DNA of 64,000 nucleotides from Adiantum capillus-veneris (lineage: Eukaryota > Streptophyta > Polypodiopsida > Polypodiales > Pteridaceae), in contig CM043943.1 in NCBI GenBank assembly GCA_014529385.2, positions 154,537,092 to 154,601,091 on the forward strand, in the 5' to 3' direction. Made by a program: the position numbers and the translations under genes. Positions 47,898 through 60,310 of this stretch are shown here, in pieces. Positions within the stretch are counted from its first letter, which is position 1; each line of letters opens with the position of its first letter. The notes beneath the pieces were generated by a model. That model saw nothing but the letters and a program-made list of their open reading frames with translations, did not search any database and had not been told where the DNA came from.

Positions 47898-49397
47898 TTA
47901 ACTTGTGGCTTGATGTCGAAAAGCTCCATCAAAGAACAAGGTAAATTCATTAGGGATTCTTTTAGGTGGTGGCAATGGTAGGGTCTTTACTTCAGGCACT
48001 TTAATCTCCTTCTCATTCACCCAATAAGTGAGAATCCCTGCCAATTGTGCATGTACACTATCTTCTACCTTGAAAGAGTATTGGAACTCTTGCAATTCCA
48101 TAACCCACTTTGAGATCCTAGTACTAAGATTCATTTGAGATGACACCCAAGGGAACAAATTTTCTGCAGTGAGATTTACAAAAGGTTTTGGTAGCAAGTA
48201 AGATCTAAACTTTATCACCACAAACATGAGAGAAATATCCATGAGTTCTACTTCTGTGTAGCCTCTCTCCAAATCATTCATGACTATGGACCTCATCCTT
48301 GTATTGTGGAGATCTTGTGGTAACAAAATGACCCCAATTGTTTCCTTCACAATGCTAGAGCTAACAAAGAATGTGTACTCCGAACAAGGAGGAATGAGTG
48401 TTGGTAGTTCTAATAGAATGAATTTAATGTTACAAAAATATTCTTCAAGCTCATTAGACCAAACAAACTCAACTTGTTGTGTCAACTTTTGCAAAGGGTG
48501 AACTAACTTTGAGGATAAGTGAATGAAGCGGGACATATACTTCACCTTTTGAATGAATGAGATGGCCTCTTTGAGATTCTTGGGTGATGGGAGCTCAATA
48601 AGAGCCTTTGCCTTTGAAGAATCCACCTCAATGACTCTATAGAATACCTTATGACCAAGCAAGATCACTTCATCTTCACCTATGTGAAGTTTCTCGGGAT
48701 TGAGCTGACCTCCCATATCGTAGAGCTTATTTAAAACTTCTTCTACCCTTTGTAGATGCAGTGATTTTGAGCTATAAATGAAAAAGTCATCAATTATAAC
48801 TCGAATAGACTTTCCAAAAAATGCTTGAAACACCATGTTTATGAAGGGTTGGAAAGTTGCAAGAGCATTTGTGAGGCCAAATGACTCTAAAAGCATAACA
48901 ACCCCAAGGAGTGATGAAGGTTGTTTTCAATTGATCTTCCAATGCAATCCCTATTTGAAAATAACCTGAGTAGCCATCACACACAATATACTTCTCATGA
49001 CTGGCTACCTCATTTAGTATCTAATCCTAAAATGGGAAGGAAAGTGATCTCTTTTTGTCGTCTCATTGAGTGGACGATAATCCACAAACACCCTCCACTT
49101 GCCGTTCTTCTTGGGAGTGACAACAACATGAGAGATCCACTCTGAATTCTCCACTAAATAAATGAAACCTACTGCTAGAAGCTTCCTTACATCCTTGAGT
49201 AGAGCCTGCTCCTTGATTACTCCTAGCCTTTGTAGCTTCAGAGCCTTAGGTGTGGCCTCTAGCTTTAACTTGATCTTGTGTTGAGCAACATCTACTCCAC
49301 GCATGTCGGTGTAGTCTTTAGCAAAAAGCCTAGGAAACTTCCTTAGCACACATTTTAACTCCTCTCTTTCTTCCTTTGTAAGTGTGGTTGATAGCAT
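47898..49397 (-). pseudogene. Element D reverse transcriptase and RNase H
   Basis: The 49397-49014 frame has FAKDYTDMRGVDVAQHKIKL and WISHVVVTPKKNGKWRVFVD then YRPLN. A frameshift near 48990 leads to the 48896-47898 frame. It carries FGLTNALATFQPFINMVFQA, the catalytic block VIIDDFFIYS (I-I-D-D for the usual Y-[IMV]-D-D) and LNPEKLHIGEDEVILLGHKV. An RNase H-like region follows in which the first Asp block is FFVSSSIVKETIGVILL, lacking the D-A-S. Confidence 0.85.
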
Positions 49398-49706
49398 ACC
49401 TTATAACATCCCTTTGTCTTGCACACCTTGGTTCTCTTAATGACCTACCTCCTCCAAGCATGGGCAAGAGGTCTCTTGGTTGCTTGGCTTAAACCTTACC
49501 CCCATGACTTTGATGGAAGACTCATCTTAAGTAATGCTTTCGCTGCTTTCTTCCTCTGAAGTGCTTTCAGTCTAGTCTTCCTCCATCTCACTTTGCGATG
49601 ATTCTTCATGGAGCTCCTCTTGAAGTTTCTCCTTCATGTCAAAGACAATCTTCTTATGATTGTCATTCCTGCAAATCAACTTTCCACTTACTCAATCGTA
49701 CAAAGC

Positions 49707-49997
49707 TCACATTTTCATTGGCCATGGTCGTCCTAGGATAAATGGGTAATCATTTCCTTTGGTAGAGATAACATATAAACCCATTCCCTCCTTAATGCCG
49801 AAGGACTCCACAAAAACATTTTTACAAATGCCTATGCACCTAGCCTTGCTATTGTTTGCCATTTTCACTTTGATTTTAGGTGTCTCATGGATGCGCATGC
49901 CTAGTCTTTGCTTGAGTCCCTCTGTCCTCATGATACAAATTTGTGCACCCCCATCCACTAGATCTTTCCTAAAACCAACCTCCCTTTGATATAACAA
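49707..49997 (-). pseudogene. Element D protease
   Basis: LVDGGAQICIM replaces the retropepsin D-[ST]-G-A with D-G-G-A. PFILGRPW is the downstream I-L-G-R-P-W motif. It is 96 residues long. Element E lacks this domain. Confidence 0.75.
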
Positions 49998-50162
49998 TCT
50001 AGCACAGGTGTAATATCTTCATTCATTTCAGCTTGTGCAGTTTTTTCAGTAGGCACACTCTCTTTTTCCTTTCTCCTAGTGCTAACTGCCTTCATTAATC
50101 CCTCCTAGCTTGTGGACATAATGCAAGAAACTAAGGCCATGAGATATCAGGGCCCTTACCTC

Positions 50163-51329
50163 TCATGTCTTCCAGCAGGTTGTATGGAGCCATACCATGT
50201 CCAAGAGGGAAGTCTTGGAGGTTGATACAACATCAGTTCTCTTGGCTTCCTTGGTCTCCTTTGCTTTCTTTTCTTGTCCAGGATCACTTTGTGATGTTAC
50301 TCCTTCTTTCTCCTTACCTTTTCTACGAGCATGCTTAATGCCATTTTCTTCCACGTCAATCTCATTTGAATTAGTCACCTCTACACCATGCACATTTGGA
50401 TCTGGCAAAGGTGAAACTCCTTCCACTCCTCGTGGAGGTGGTCTTGCCCCATTTTGTCTTTGCGGAAGCATTGGTTGTTGACTAATTCTTTCACATGCAT
50501 TCATCACTGGGTAATTCAAGTTAGGTCTCCTTGGCTCCCCAAGGGGCCAAGGACAATTATACATCCCATGTCCAGACTCTCCGCAATTCCAACATTGCAA
50601 AAGTCGCCTAGGTCATGGCTCTCTCTCCTCTGCTTTCTTTGTTTTTTCATTGGGACCTAAAACTTGTGCAAGGTTAATTGACAAGTTGCTCAAGGACTCA
50701 TTTAGCTTCTCAATCACTTCAGCTATTACCTCACAAATCTCTCTAGATGTTGATGCTTACAATTCTTCCTTAGGTCTAGGACCCTCTATTGGAGCCTCTC
50801 TCCTTAGGCACTTGAGTCTTTTATACTTCTCAGCAGCCCTAGTTTCAGCTGCATCAAAATTAGCAGGTACACCCACCTCAAATTTTATCTTGAGTCTCGG
50901 AAAGAGAATGGCTATGAACCTTTTCTTATTTAGGAACTCTGCACCATCTCCGGGGTTAGCAACATTTTTCACCCATACAAACCAAAGATGTAGAAACTCT
51001 TGTTTGTATATGTAGTAATCATCTAAGTCTTTTTATTTGTGAGAAACAATGTATTGCCATAGCTTTTGTGTGTTTTTAGGGTCAAAGAAGTATCACTTGA
51101 AATAATCAACGACTTCCTTATAGTTTCTCTTAACCTCCTGAGATAGAGAGTCAAACCAAGTGCTAGCATCCTTCCTCAGAACTACCTCAAACATTTCTAA
51201 GAATTCCTCATCTCCTATCACTCTTTTTATGCGGCAAGCCATTTTGAAATTTGCTAGAAATAATTTGGCATCCTTGCTAGGCTCTCCAAAAAAGAGATGA
51301 TATCCTGACATATGGTGTTGGGCCTCCAT
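50163..51329 (-). pseudogene. Element D gag
   Basis: The frame from 51329 begins MEAQHHMSGYHLFFGEPSKD and has DASTWFDSLSQEVKRNYKEV, the retrotransposon gag capsid pattern. The 50600-50163 frame has the knuckle QCWNCGESGHGMYNCPWPLG. Stops and frameshifts lie between (about 51090 and 50757). Confidence 0.85.
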
Positions 51330-51944
51330 TGAATCAATTTCAAAGTGACAATACGTTTCTTTTTTTCTTTCTTAAAAAGATTACACAACAATTTTTTCTA
51401 AATTGCAATCTATTCTACAACAAAATAAAAATGTGCACATCAAATGATCTATGATAGTCAGCAAGAGGCAGGATGACCGGGTTTGTTGACGCGAGAATTT
51501 CTCCTACTCTTTGGGCACCAAACATGAACACCATACGTTGTTGAAAAAGGATCTTTCTGCTAATTACAATGTTTATTCTAATGAGTAGAGTGAAATGTAA
51601 GGGAAAAACCTCTATTCATGGGTCATTATCCATGGTCTATGCATGACCTAATTCTTAAAACAAAATTTTAATATAGACGTCCAAACTAAGGTCGTACCTA
51701 ATGAGTGGAAAAATAAAAGGATCTATTGAAGTGTTTATCTTGGCTAACCTAAGAGGGCCCAAAATTCTATGAATTACTCATTGAAATTGTAATTTTGTGC
51801 TTACAATGATATGCACCTTTTACCTTGCAATGGGAACATACAGGTCATAAAATTTTTTGTGATTCATGCATGCTACTTAATTACTCTAAAGACTGAGAAT
51901 TCACAACAACATACACAAGCCCTCCTTAGTGGGGGCACCAAAAT

Positions 51945-54556
51945 TGGGGCGGTTCACCGAGGGTAAAACAAGAAACAACCTTTAAACACTCCCCAAGGTT
52001 CTAGTGCTGCTCAATTTAGGTTGGGGCAACTACAAGCACACAAGACAACAACAAACCCACAGCCAAACCCAACAAAAGAAAGTGGTACCATCTAGTTATG
52101 GATGCACACTAGGATGCAAATAGTATGTACCCAAACATGCAAAGAGAGAAATGCAATATTGTCACACAAACATAGTCCTTCACAACTGTAAGGATTTGAA
52201 GAGAGTAAGGTAGAGAGTACAAATCAACTTGAACAACTAGATTCTGGCCTAAAAAATAAGATGCTTCCAAGCTTAGAAAAATTAGAGAGACAACACAAGG
52301 CTTGATCTTATTGCCATTATACCATTGTCTTAGGGTTAGGGGAGCCCTCTCACCATATCACCCTCTTACAATTAGTCCTAGGCAAACAATTCAATAAACC
52401 CTGTAAAACCACAAAGAATGAAAGGACACAAATAATCTTGAGGACAAGTTCAGATTATCCAAGTCATTGAGCCAACTTTCCGAGTTGATTTTGGAGAGAA
52501 GAGGAGTAGCTATTGTACACAATTGCACCCCAAATTATCAATCTTATTTATGAGCAAGTGGGAGCTACAAATGTGATGGAGAGTAGGACATTACTCAATT
52601 TCTCTCAATCTCCTCAAGGCATCTCTATGCACATATGAGTATAATATGATAAAGAGCTCTCAAAGCTTACAATCTCCACACAACTAAGGTTGGAGAGATC
52701 TATGTTATGTGTGCAATGGATCTCTCTTTACAAAGAACAAAAGGGCTCTATTATAGGTTTTTGAAAGCCCCAATTAATTTTATTAAGAGAAACACGGATT
52801 ATGATTTTTCTTGAATTTTCAAATGAGAGTGGGTCTCTCATTTGAAAATTCAAATGAGAGTGGGTCTCTCTTATTCTTTGAGTCACATGAATGTGGGCTC
52901 AAGGAGAGAGAATTATTGAGGTTGAAAGAATAAATGTTTGAGTGAATAACTTGAGAGTGACTACTTTAGTGGATAGTAGAGGGTGCATTTTTTCCAACAA
53001 GATTAGTCGTTAGTGTTAGTAATCACTAAAAAGTCAGTGGTACAATTTACAATGGGTAGAATGAGCTTGATGGTGAACAAAGTGGGAATCCTTGAGATGG
53101 TGAAGCCTTGAAGAATCTTGGACTTACCTTGTGTAGATTGTCAAGAATGACTGCCAATCCTCTTCTTCTTTCTCTTCTTTACGCCTTCGTTGTGGATGTC
53201 GATCACCAATTATGAAAATGATGTTTCGATTATGAGATGTCCCAATTTTGCAAAGGTTAAGCATTGCCTACATGCTGTATTTTATGTACATAGAGAAGAG
53301 GTAAGATAAAGTTATGATTTAGAGGTAATAGAGAGAGACATAGATATGGTGTATATACATGTGGAGTTTATATGAGGGCTAATGGAGGTGAGAGGGGAGG
53401 TTAGTGGTGAAGAGGGTGAAAGAAACCATGGATGCAGGTTTGATTGATGGATAAAGAGGAATGAGTGTCTGTGTGTGGAAGTGTGATTGAAAGTGAGAGA
53501 AGATAGGGTGACTTGTGAGAAAAACTGGGCAGACTAGGGTCCACCATAAAATTCATATCTCACCGATGGTAGCTCCAAAAATTATGCAAAAAATTGAGGT
53601 GATTACTCTGCTTGTGGAATACATTTTGTGTATGAGTCACTTCTTTAAATTTTGAGTGGAGACAGGCGCCAAAAATCTCACGATAAAGCATTTTTTTAAT
53701 GCGTGCAAAAGTCTTCTATTGGCACCCTCCTTTGTTGAATTTGCACAATGCATCCAAGAGTGAGCCCCTCCATGAGTCCTATCATGATACAAAGCATCCA
53801 AATTATCTTTATACATGCATGGAGGAGGATCATTGGTGAATAAAGAAAGATATACATGGTGGGACTAGTGTATGGACTATTCATGGACTTTAGCTCAATG
53901 AGCACATGATGTTTGGATTATGAGTACAAAATTTTAAAAAATAAATAAAAGAATTATGGATATGAAAAGTATATCAAAATCATATGATGTGGTCCCTCTT
54001 TTGTACTATTTTGGGTGAAAGAGGAAAAATTATGCAAGTAATTGAACATTATATAATAAAAGTGACTAAGGGAGTTCAAATGGATTTTTTGTTTTTACAA
54101 GGGTAAGGGTGGAAATGTGGGAGTGATTTGTATAAAAGAAAAAATATTTATGAGATTAGAGGATGTACACGGTGGCAGCAAAAATATAATTACGGTGCAA
54201 GAGGATAAAAGAAGGCATACATAGGTCTAATAAAACACACACTTAGATATAAATATTTAAATCAAATACCAAAATAATTATAGTAAAAAATCCATATATT
54301 TAAGCTCTATATACAATGAAATATTGACACACAAAAAGGCTATAGTATACTTCTTTTTCTATTTTATTTATATTTTTGGCTCAACTAGCCCAGTGACTAG
54401 CCAACTGAGGGTTTTTAAGAAGATATGGAGAAAGTCCCCTATCTCACACACACTTATGTACAATATAAGAGTGAAGATAGCCATAGTATTAAGGTGATTT
54501 TGTTGGATGAAGCGGCTTACTATGTCATAATTTGAGAGCCGAAAAAACGGTTATCA
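51945..54556 (-). repeat. LTR shared by elements D and E (middle of the array)
   Basis: It begins TGGGGCGG and ends GGTTATCA, and is similar end to end to 59029-61878. It serves as 5' LTR for D and 3' LTR for E. Element E's polypurine tract abuts it at 54557. A short local duplication (AATTCAAATGAGAGTGGG twice, about 52817-52868) is specific to this copy. Confidence 0.85.
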
Positions 54557-54575
54557 TTTAGCCCTCCCCCAAGAT
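54557..54575 (-). promoter_or_regulatory. Element E polypurine tract
   Basis: Minus strand CTTGGGGGAGGGC followed by TAAA directly precedes the LTR start TGATAACC. It supports the 54556 LTR edge. Confidence 0.7.
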
Positions 54576-54720
54576 GATGGTATATTCATGTACCATCAAA
54601 AGGTGTCTTTTCTAATGAAAGTGGTTATAATATTTTGTTGATCTTGGCTCATTGAAATCTTTGTTTTATATCCTATAATCATCTTTGCTTGAGCTGTACA
54701 CATGCGTCAATTGACAATAC

Positions 54721-55020
54721 TTACATGATGGTGTAGATCTTTGATCCTGCTTTTGTAGACCCAATGGTAATGCGACTCAAGTAGGGTTTTAATTGATACC
54801 CATTCAACTTCTTAGGGTGTTCCTTCTCGTCCAGATTCATGAGCTGATAGTAGCTTGAGTTGAAGGCTTTCTTCACAATGTACAGACCTTGCCATCTAGC
54901 TTCAAACTTGGCATCAAACCGATTATCAAGTCTATTGTCATACCTTAGCACAAGATCTCCTTCCTTAATGTCTTTGTTTTTGAGTTTCTTGTCAAGATTC
55001 TCCTTTTCTTGGTAGCACAC
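54721..55020 (-). pseudogene. Element E integrase C-terminal tail
   Basis: KDIKEGDLVLRYDNRLDNRF then FEARWQGLYIVKKAFNSSYY and LNGYQLKPYLSR match the gypsy integrase end (G-D-L-V-L ... W-x-G-P-Y-x-V ... L-N-G-x-x-L-K-x-Y). The 99-residue frame ends in a stop 165 bases before the LTR. Confidence 0.8.
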
Positions 55021-55052
55021 ATAAGACGCCTCTCTCTTCCATTCAAGCTCTA

Positions 55053-56120
55053 CTAAGGTAAGAAGCTAATCCATTGATGCTTCTTGATTATCTTGTGCTG
55101 CTTTGCCATGAAGTCGCATTGTTGAAATATTGAGCTTGATAGGCTGCAAATCCTTTTAACCATAAACCAAGTGAAATGGTGTGAACTTTGTGGCCTCCCT
55201 GTATGTGGTTCATTATGCCCACAATGCTCCGTCCAAGAATTCATCCCACAACTTTGTCTTGTTTTTCACCATCTTTCTGATGATGCATGCAATGACACCA
55301 TTAGCTTTTTCTACCAAACCATTTGACTGTGGATAGTAGGGTGTATTGTGAGGATGTAGAAAGTGAAGTTCTACACACACTTATGTGAGAAAGCCTTTTT
55401 TAAACCCTGGACCATTATCAAAAACAATCTCTAAAGGTGTGCCAAATCTACAACAAATGTGATTGTAGACAAATTTTCTCATTATCCTCTAATTTACCTT
55501 TGCCACACTTTGTGCTTCCACCCACCTAGTCATATAGTCCACAGCCACTAAAATTTAGAGCTTACCATTTTTAGTTCTAAGTAGTGGACCCATAGCATCA
55601 ATGCCTCACTTTTCAAAGGGTCCATTTTCAAGCACTATTCCTTGGACCATGCACCAACCTTCGATTTCCATTAACCTGACAATTGTGACAACTTTTGCAC
55701 CAATGTTGAACATCAACATGCAAGCTTGGACAAACATACCCCGTAAGAAAAAAAAATCACAGTTAACTCTTGGACAAAATGACCACCACAAGCTTCCTCA
55801 TGCAAACCTTTTAGAATGGTTGGGATTTCCTCCATTGTTGGTACTTTTCTACACACCTGATCCTTTCCTCTTTGATAGAGGGAGCCTTCTAGGAAGAAAT
55901 AGAAACTTTCCTTCTTTATGAGCCTCCTCTTTTGAGCCTTTATAAATCCTTGTGGAAAGTCGCCTTCCAGAATGATACATGTAACTGCTTGTTGTGCAAG
56001 TAAATCAGCATCTTCATTTTGTTTCCTAGGAATATGATACAGTTGCACCTCTTCAAATTGATTAAGAAACTTACGAGTGGCATGAAATTTTGTCTTCAGG
56101 CTTTCATTTTGCATGCCCAA
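55053..56120 (-). pseudogene. Element E integrase zinc and core region
   Basis: The 56120-55713 frame has KESFYFFLEGSLYQRGKDQV and LHEEACGGHFVQEL, the first half of the zinc site. The core from 55700 to 55050 is in broken frames but closely parallels element D by nucleotide sequence. MNSWTEHCGHNEPHTGRPQS (55244) is the post-core segment shared with D at 46751. Confidence 0.75.
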
Positions 56121-56335
56121 ATGCCTAAGGTCTGCTTCACAATGAGGAGTGCATCCCCATTTATCATGAGACGTTGTATACCTTGACTAATGTACATCTT
56201 CAAACCGTGAAGTCGTATATCGTACTCTACTTCATTGGTGCTTGTTGAGCCTGGTAGATGGACCTTATCTTTCATGACCACCTCTCCACTTGGTTTTATC
56301 AACACTAGCCCTCCCCTTGCTTTACATGTGGCTTG

Positions 56336-56900
56336 TCAAAAAGATTCATCAAAGAACAAGGTAAATGCATTAGGGATACTTTTAGATGGTGGCAATGGTA
56401 GGGTCTTAACTTCATGCACCTTAATCTCCTTCTTATGCACCCAACAAGTGAGAATCCCTACCAAGTGTGCACGTACAATATCTTCTACCTTGAAAGAGTA
56501 TTGGAACTCTTGCAATTCCATAACCCACTTGAGATCCTAGTACTAATATTCATTTGAGATGACACCCAAGGGAACAAATTTTCTATAGTGAGATTTACAA
56601 AAGGTTTTGGTAGCAAGTTGGATCTAAACTTTCTCACCGCAAACATGAGAGAAAGCATCATGAGTTCTACTTTCGTGTAGCCTCTCTCCAAATCATTCAT
56701 GACCCTACTAGCAAAGTATATGGGCCGCGTCTTAGAACTGTGGAGATCTTGTTATAACAAAATGGCCCCATTTGTTTCCTTCCGAGTGCTAGAGCTAACA
56801 AAGAATGGGTACTCCAAACAAGGAGGCGTGAATGTTGGTAGTTCTGATACAATGACTTTAATGTTACAATGACTTTAATGTTACAAAAATATTATTTAAG
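56336..56900 (-). pseudogene. Element E RNase H remnant
   Basis: Frames 56700-56485 and 56521-56336 parallel element D (NDLERGYTKVELMMLSLMFA, LLPKPFVNLTIENLFPWVSS, MELQEFQYSFKVEDIVRAHL). Frame breaks and the neighbouring deletion leave no complete domain. Confidence 0.75.
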
Positions 56901-56924
56901 CTCATCAGAAGAAACAAACTCAAC

Positions 56925-57240
56925 TTGTTGTGTCAACTTCTGCAAAGGGTGAAGTAATTAGCACAGGTGTAATATCCTCATTCATTTCAACTTGTGCAAT
57001 TTTTACAATAGGTGTTGTGTCAACTTTTGCAAAGGGTGAAGTAATTAGCACAGGTGTAATATCCTCATTCATTTCAACTTGTGCAATTTCTGATACAATG
57101 ACTTTAATGTTACAAAAATATTCTTTAAGCTCATCAGACGAAACAAACTCAACTTGTTGTGTCAACTTTTGCAAAGGGTGAAGTAATTAGCACAGGTGTA
57201 ATATCCTCATTCATTTCAACTTGTGCAATTTTTACAATAG
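56925..57240. repeat. Triplicated deletion junction in element E
   Basis: GTGTCAACTT(C/T)TGCAAAGGGTGAA followed by GTAATTAGCACAGGTGTAAT occurs near 56931, 57017 and 57160. In element D the two halves of this unit lie 1.5 kb apart (48480 and 49995). The unit therefore formed at the deletion junction and then multiplied, with part of the adjacent AATGACTTTAATGTTAC also reiterated. Confidence 0.85.
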
Positions 57241-58413
57241 GCACACTCTCTTTTTCTTTTCTCCTAGTGCTAACTGCCTTCGTTAAATCCCTCTTAACCT
57301 GTGGACATAATGCAAGAAACCGAGGCCATGAGATATCAGGGCCCTTACCTCTCATGTCTTCCAACAGGTTGTATTGATCCATACCATGTCCAAGAGGGAA
57401 GTCTTGGAGGTTGACACAATGTCGATTCCTCTTGGCTTCCTTGGTCTCCTTCGCTTTCTTTTCTCATCCACGATCACTTTGTGACGTGACTCCTTCTTTC
57501 TCCTTACCTTTTCTACAGGCACGCTTAATTCCATTTGCTTCCATGTCAATCTCATTTGAATTTGTCACCTCTACCACATGCACATTTGGATCTGGCAAAG
57601 GTGGAACTCCTTCCACTCCTCGTGGAGGTGGTCGTGCCCCATTTGGTCTTTGTAGAAGCATTGGTTGTTGACTAGTTCTTTCATCTGCATTCATCAATGG
57701 GTAATTCAAGTTATGTCTCCTTGTCTCCCCATGGGGACAAGGGCGATTATGCATCCCATGTCCAAACTCTCTGCAGTTCCAACATTGCAAAAGTCGCCTA
57801 GGTCATGGCTCTCGCTCCTCTGCTTTCTTTGTTTTTCCATTGGGACCTACAACTTGTGCAAGGTGCTCAAGGACTCATTTATCTTCTCAATCACTTTAGC
57901 TGTTACCTCGTGAATTTCTCTAGATGTTGATGTTTGAAATTCTCCCTTGGGCCTAGGACCTTCTATTGGAACATCTGTCCTTAGGCACTTGAGTTTTATG
58001 AACCTCTCCTTCTCTAGGAACTCTGCACCATCTCCGGGGTTACCAACATTTCTCACCCATATAACCCAAAGAAGTAGAAACTCTTGTTTGTACATGTAGT
58101 AGTCATCTAAGTCTTTTTGTTTGTGAGAAACGATGTCTTGCCATAGCTTTTGAGTGCTTTTGGGATCAAAGAAGTATCGCTTGAAATGATCAACAACTTC
58201 CTTATAGTTTCCCTTAACCTCCTGAGATAGAGAGTCAAACCAAGTGCTAGAATCCTTCCTCAGAACTACCTCAAACATTTCTACGCATTCCTCATCTCCT
58301 ATCACTCTTTTTATGTGGAAAGCCATTTTGAAATTTGCTAGAAATAGTTTGGCATCCTTGTTAGGCTCTCCAAAAAAAAGAGGATATCCTGAGAGTTGGA
58401 GTTGAGCCTCCAT
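57149..58413 (-). pseudogene. Element E gag
   Basis: It begins MEAQLQLSGYPLFFGEPNKD, parallel to element D's gag, with DSSTWFDSLSQEVKGNYKEV (capsid). The 57790 frame has knuckle QCWNCREFGHGMHNRPCP, where a Cys position is changed to Arg. Relative to D a block near 57990 (D 50812-50917) is deleted. Confidence 0.85.
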
Positions 58414-59842
58414 TGAATCAATTTCAAAGTGAAAAACGCGTTTCTTTTTTTCTTTTTAAAAAAGATTTACACAATAATGTTTTCTAAATTCAATCTATTC
58501 TACATCAAAATAAAAATGTGCACATCAAATGATCTATGATAGTCAACAACAGGTAGGATGGCAGGTTTTGTGACACAAGAATTTTTCCTACTCTTAGGGC
58601 ACCAAACATGGACACCGTATGTTGTTGAAAATGGATCTTTCTACTAATCACAACATTTATTCTAATGTGCGAAGTGAAATGGAAGGGAAAAACCTCTATT
58701 CATGGGTCATTATCCATGGTCTATGCATGACCTAATGCTTAAAACAAAACAAAATATAGACGTCCAAACTAAGGTCGTACCTACATGAGAGAAAAAATAA
58801 AAGGATTTACTGAAGTGTTTATCTTGGCTAACCTAAGAGGGCCCAATATTCTAGGAATTACTCATTGAAATTGTAATTTTGTGTTTACAATGATATGCAC
58901 CTTTTGCCTTGCAATGGGAACAGACGGGTCATAAAAATTTTCATGATTCATGCAAGCTACTTAATTACTCTAAAGGCTAAGAATTCACAACAACATACAC
59001 AAGACCTCCTTAGTGGGGGCACCAAAATTGGCGGTCTGGGGAGGGCAATACAAGAAGCGATCTTTAAAAACCCCTCAAGGTTCTCGTGCTGCTCAATTGG
59101 GGCTGGGGTACTACAAGCACACAAGACAACAATAAACCCATAGCCAAACCCAACAAAAGAAAGGGTCACCATCTAGTTATGGATGCGCACTAGGATGCAA
59201 ATAGTATGTACCCAAACATGCAAAGAGAGGACTGCAAAATTGTCACACAAACGCACACCAAACACAATCCTTCACAACCGTAGGGATTTGGAAGAGAGTA
59301 AGGTAGAGAGTACAAATCAACTTGAACAACTAGATTCTGGCCTAAAAGATAAGATGCTTCCAAGCTTAGAAAACTTAGAGAGATAACACAAGGCTTGATC
59401 TTATTTCCATTATACCATTGTCTTAGGGTTAGGGGAGCCCGCACACCGTATCACCCTCTTACAATTAGTCCTAGGCAGACAATTCAGCAAGCCTCTTAAA
59501 ACCACAAAGAATGAAAGGACACAAATAATCTTGAGGACTAATTTAGCTTATACAAGCCATTGATTTAACTTGCCGAGTTGATATTGGAGAGAAGAGATGT
59601 AGCTGTTGTACACAAGTGCACACCAAACTATCAATCTTATTTATGAGCAAGTGGGAGCTACAAATGTGATGGAGAGTAGGGCATAACTCAATCTCTCTCA
59701 ATATCCTCAAAGCATCTCTATGCACATATGAGTATAATGTGATAGAGAGCTCTCAAAGATTACAATCTCCTCACACAACTAGGGTTGGAGAGTGCTATGT
59801 TACGTGTGAAATGGATCTCTCTTTACAAAGAAGAGAAGGGAT

Positions 59843-59851
59843 CTATTTATA
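59843..59851 (-). promoter_or_regulatory. TATA box in the element E LTR
   Basis: The minus strand reads CCTATAAATAGATCCC, correctly oriented to drive element E from the 5' LTR. In the middle LTR the same site is changed to TATAATAG. Confidence 0.55.
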
Positions 59852-60310
59852 GGTTTTTGGAAGCCCCAATTAGGATTAACCCTAATCAATTTTATTAAGA
59901 GAAACACGGATTATGATTTTTCTTGAATTTTCAAATGAGAGTGGGTTTCTCTTATCCTTTGAGTCACATGAATGTGGGCTCAAGGTGAAAGAATTATTAA
60001 GGTTGAAAGAAGAGAGGTTTGAATGAATAACTTGGGAGTGTCTACTTAAGTGGCTAGTAGAGGGTGCATTTTTTACAACAAGGTTAGTGGTTAGTGTTAA
60101 TAATCACTAAAAAGTTAGTGGTACAATTTACAATGGGTAGAATGAGCTTGATGGTAAAAGGAGATGGTGAATAAAGTGGGAATCCTTGAGATGGTGAAGC
60201 CTTGAAGAATCTTGGACTTACCTTGTGTAGATTGTCAAGAATGACTGCCAATCCTTTTCTTCTTCTTCTTGTCTTCTTTACGCCTTCGTTGTTGATTTCG
60301 ATCACCAATT

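Larger units (their letters stand above)
46585..51944 (-). mobile_element. Ty3/gypsy retrotransposon D (internal region, 3' truncated)
   Basis: On minus from the LTR at 51945: leader, gag (51329-50163), protease (49997-49707), RT (49397-48500), RNase H (about 48500-47900) and integrase (47659-46888). Compared with element E, its integrase tail is deleted and it abuts the element A-family LTR at about 46585. It has several stops and frameshifts. It forms a tandem array with E through the shared LTR at 51945-54556. Confidence 0.85.
54557..59028 (-). mobile_element. Ty3/gypsy retrotransposon E, RT and protease deleted
   Basis: It is a close relative of D. On minus from the LTR at 59029: leader, gag (58413-57149), then a deletion removing D-equivalent ~48510-49990 (protease and most of RT). 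RNase H and linker (57174-56096), integrase (56120-about 55050) and the integrase tail (55020-54721) follow. The deletion junction carries a triplicated segment. It is flanked by two LTRs in the same orientation. Confidence 0.85.

Noticed and set aside
51905-51944. TGGTGCCCCCACT next to the D/E LTR as a primer-binding site
   Set aside because: The position is right, but I cannot match it to a particular tRNA 3' end with confidence, so it is not listed as a site.
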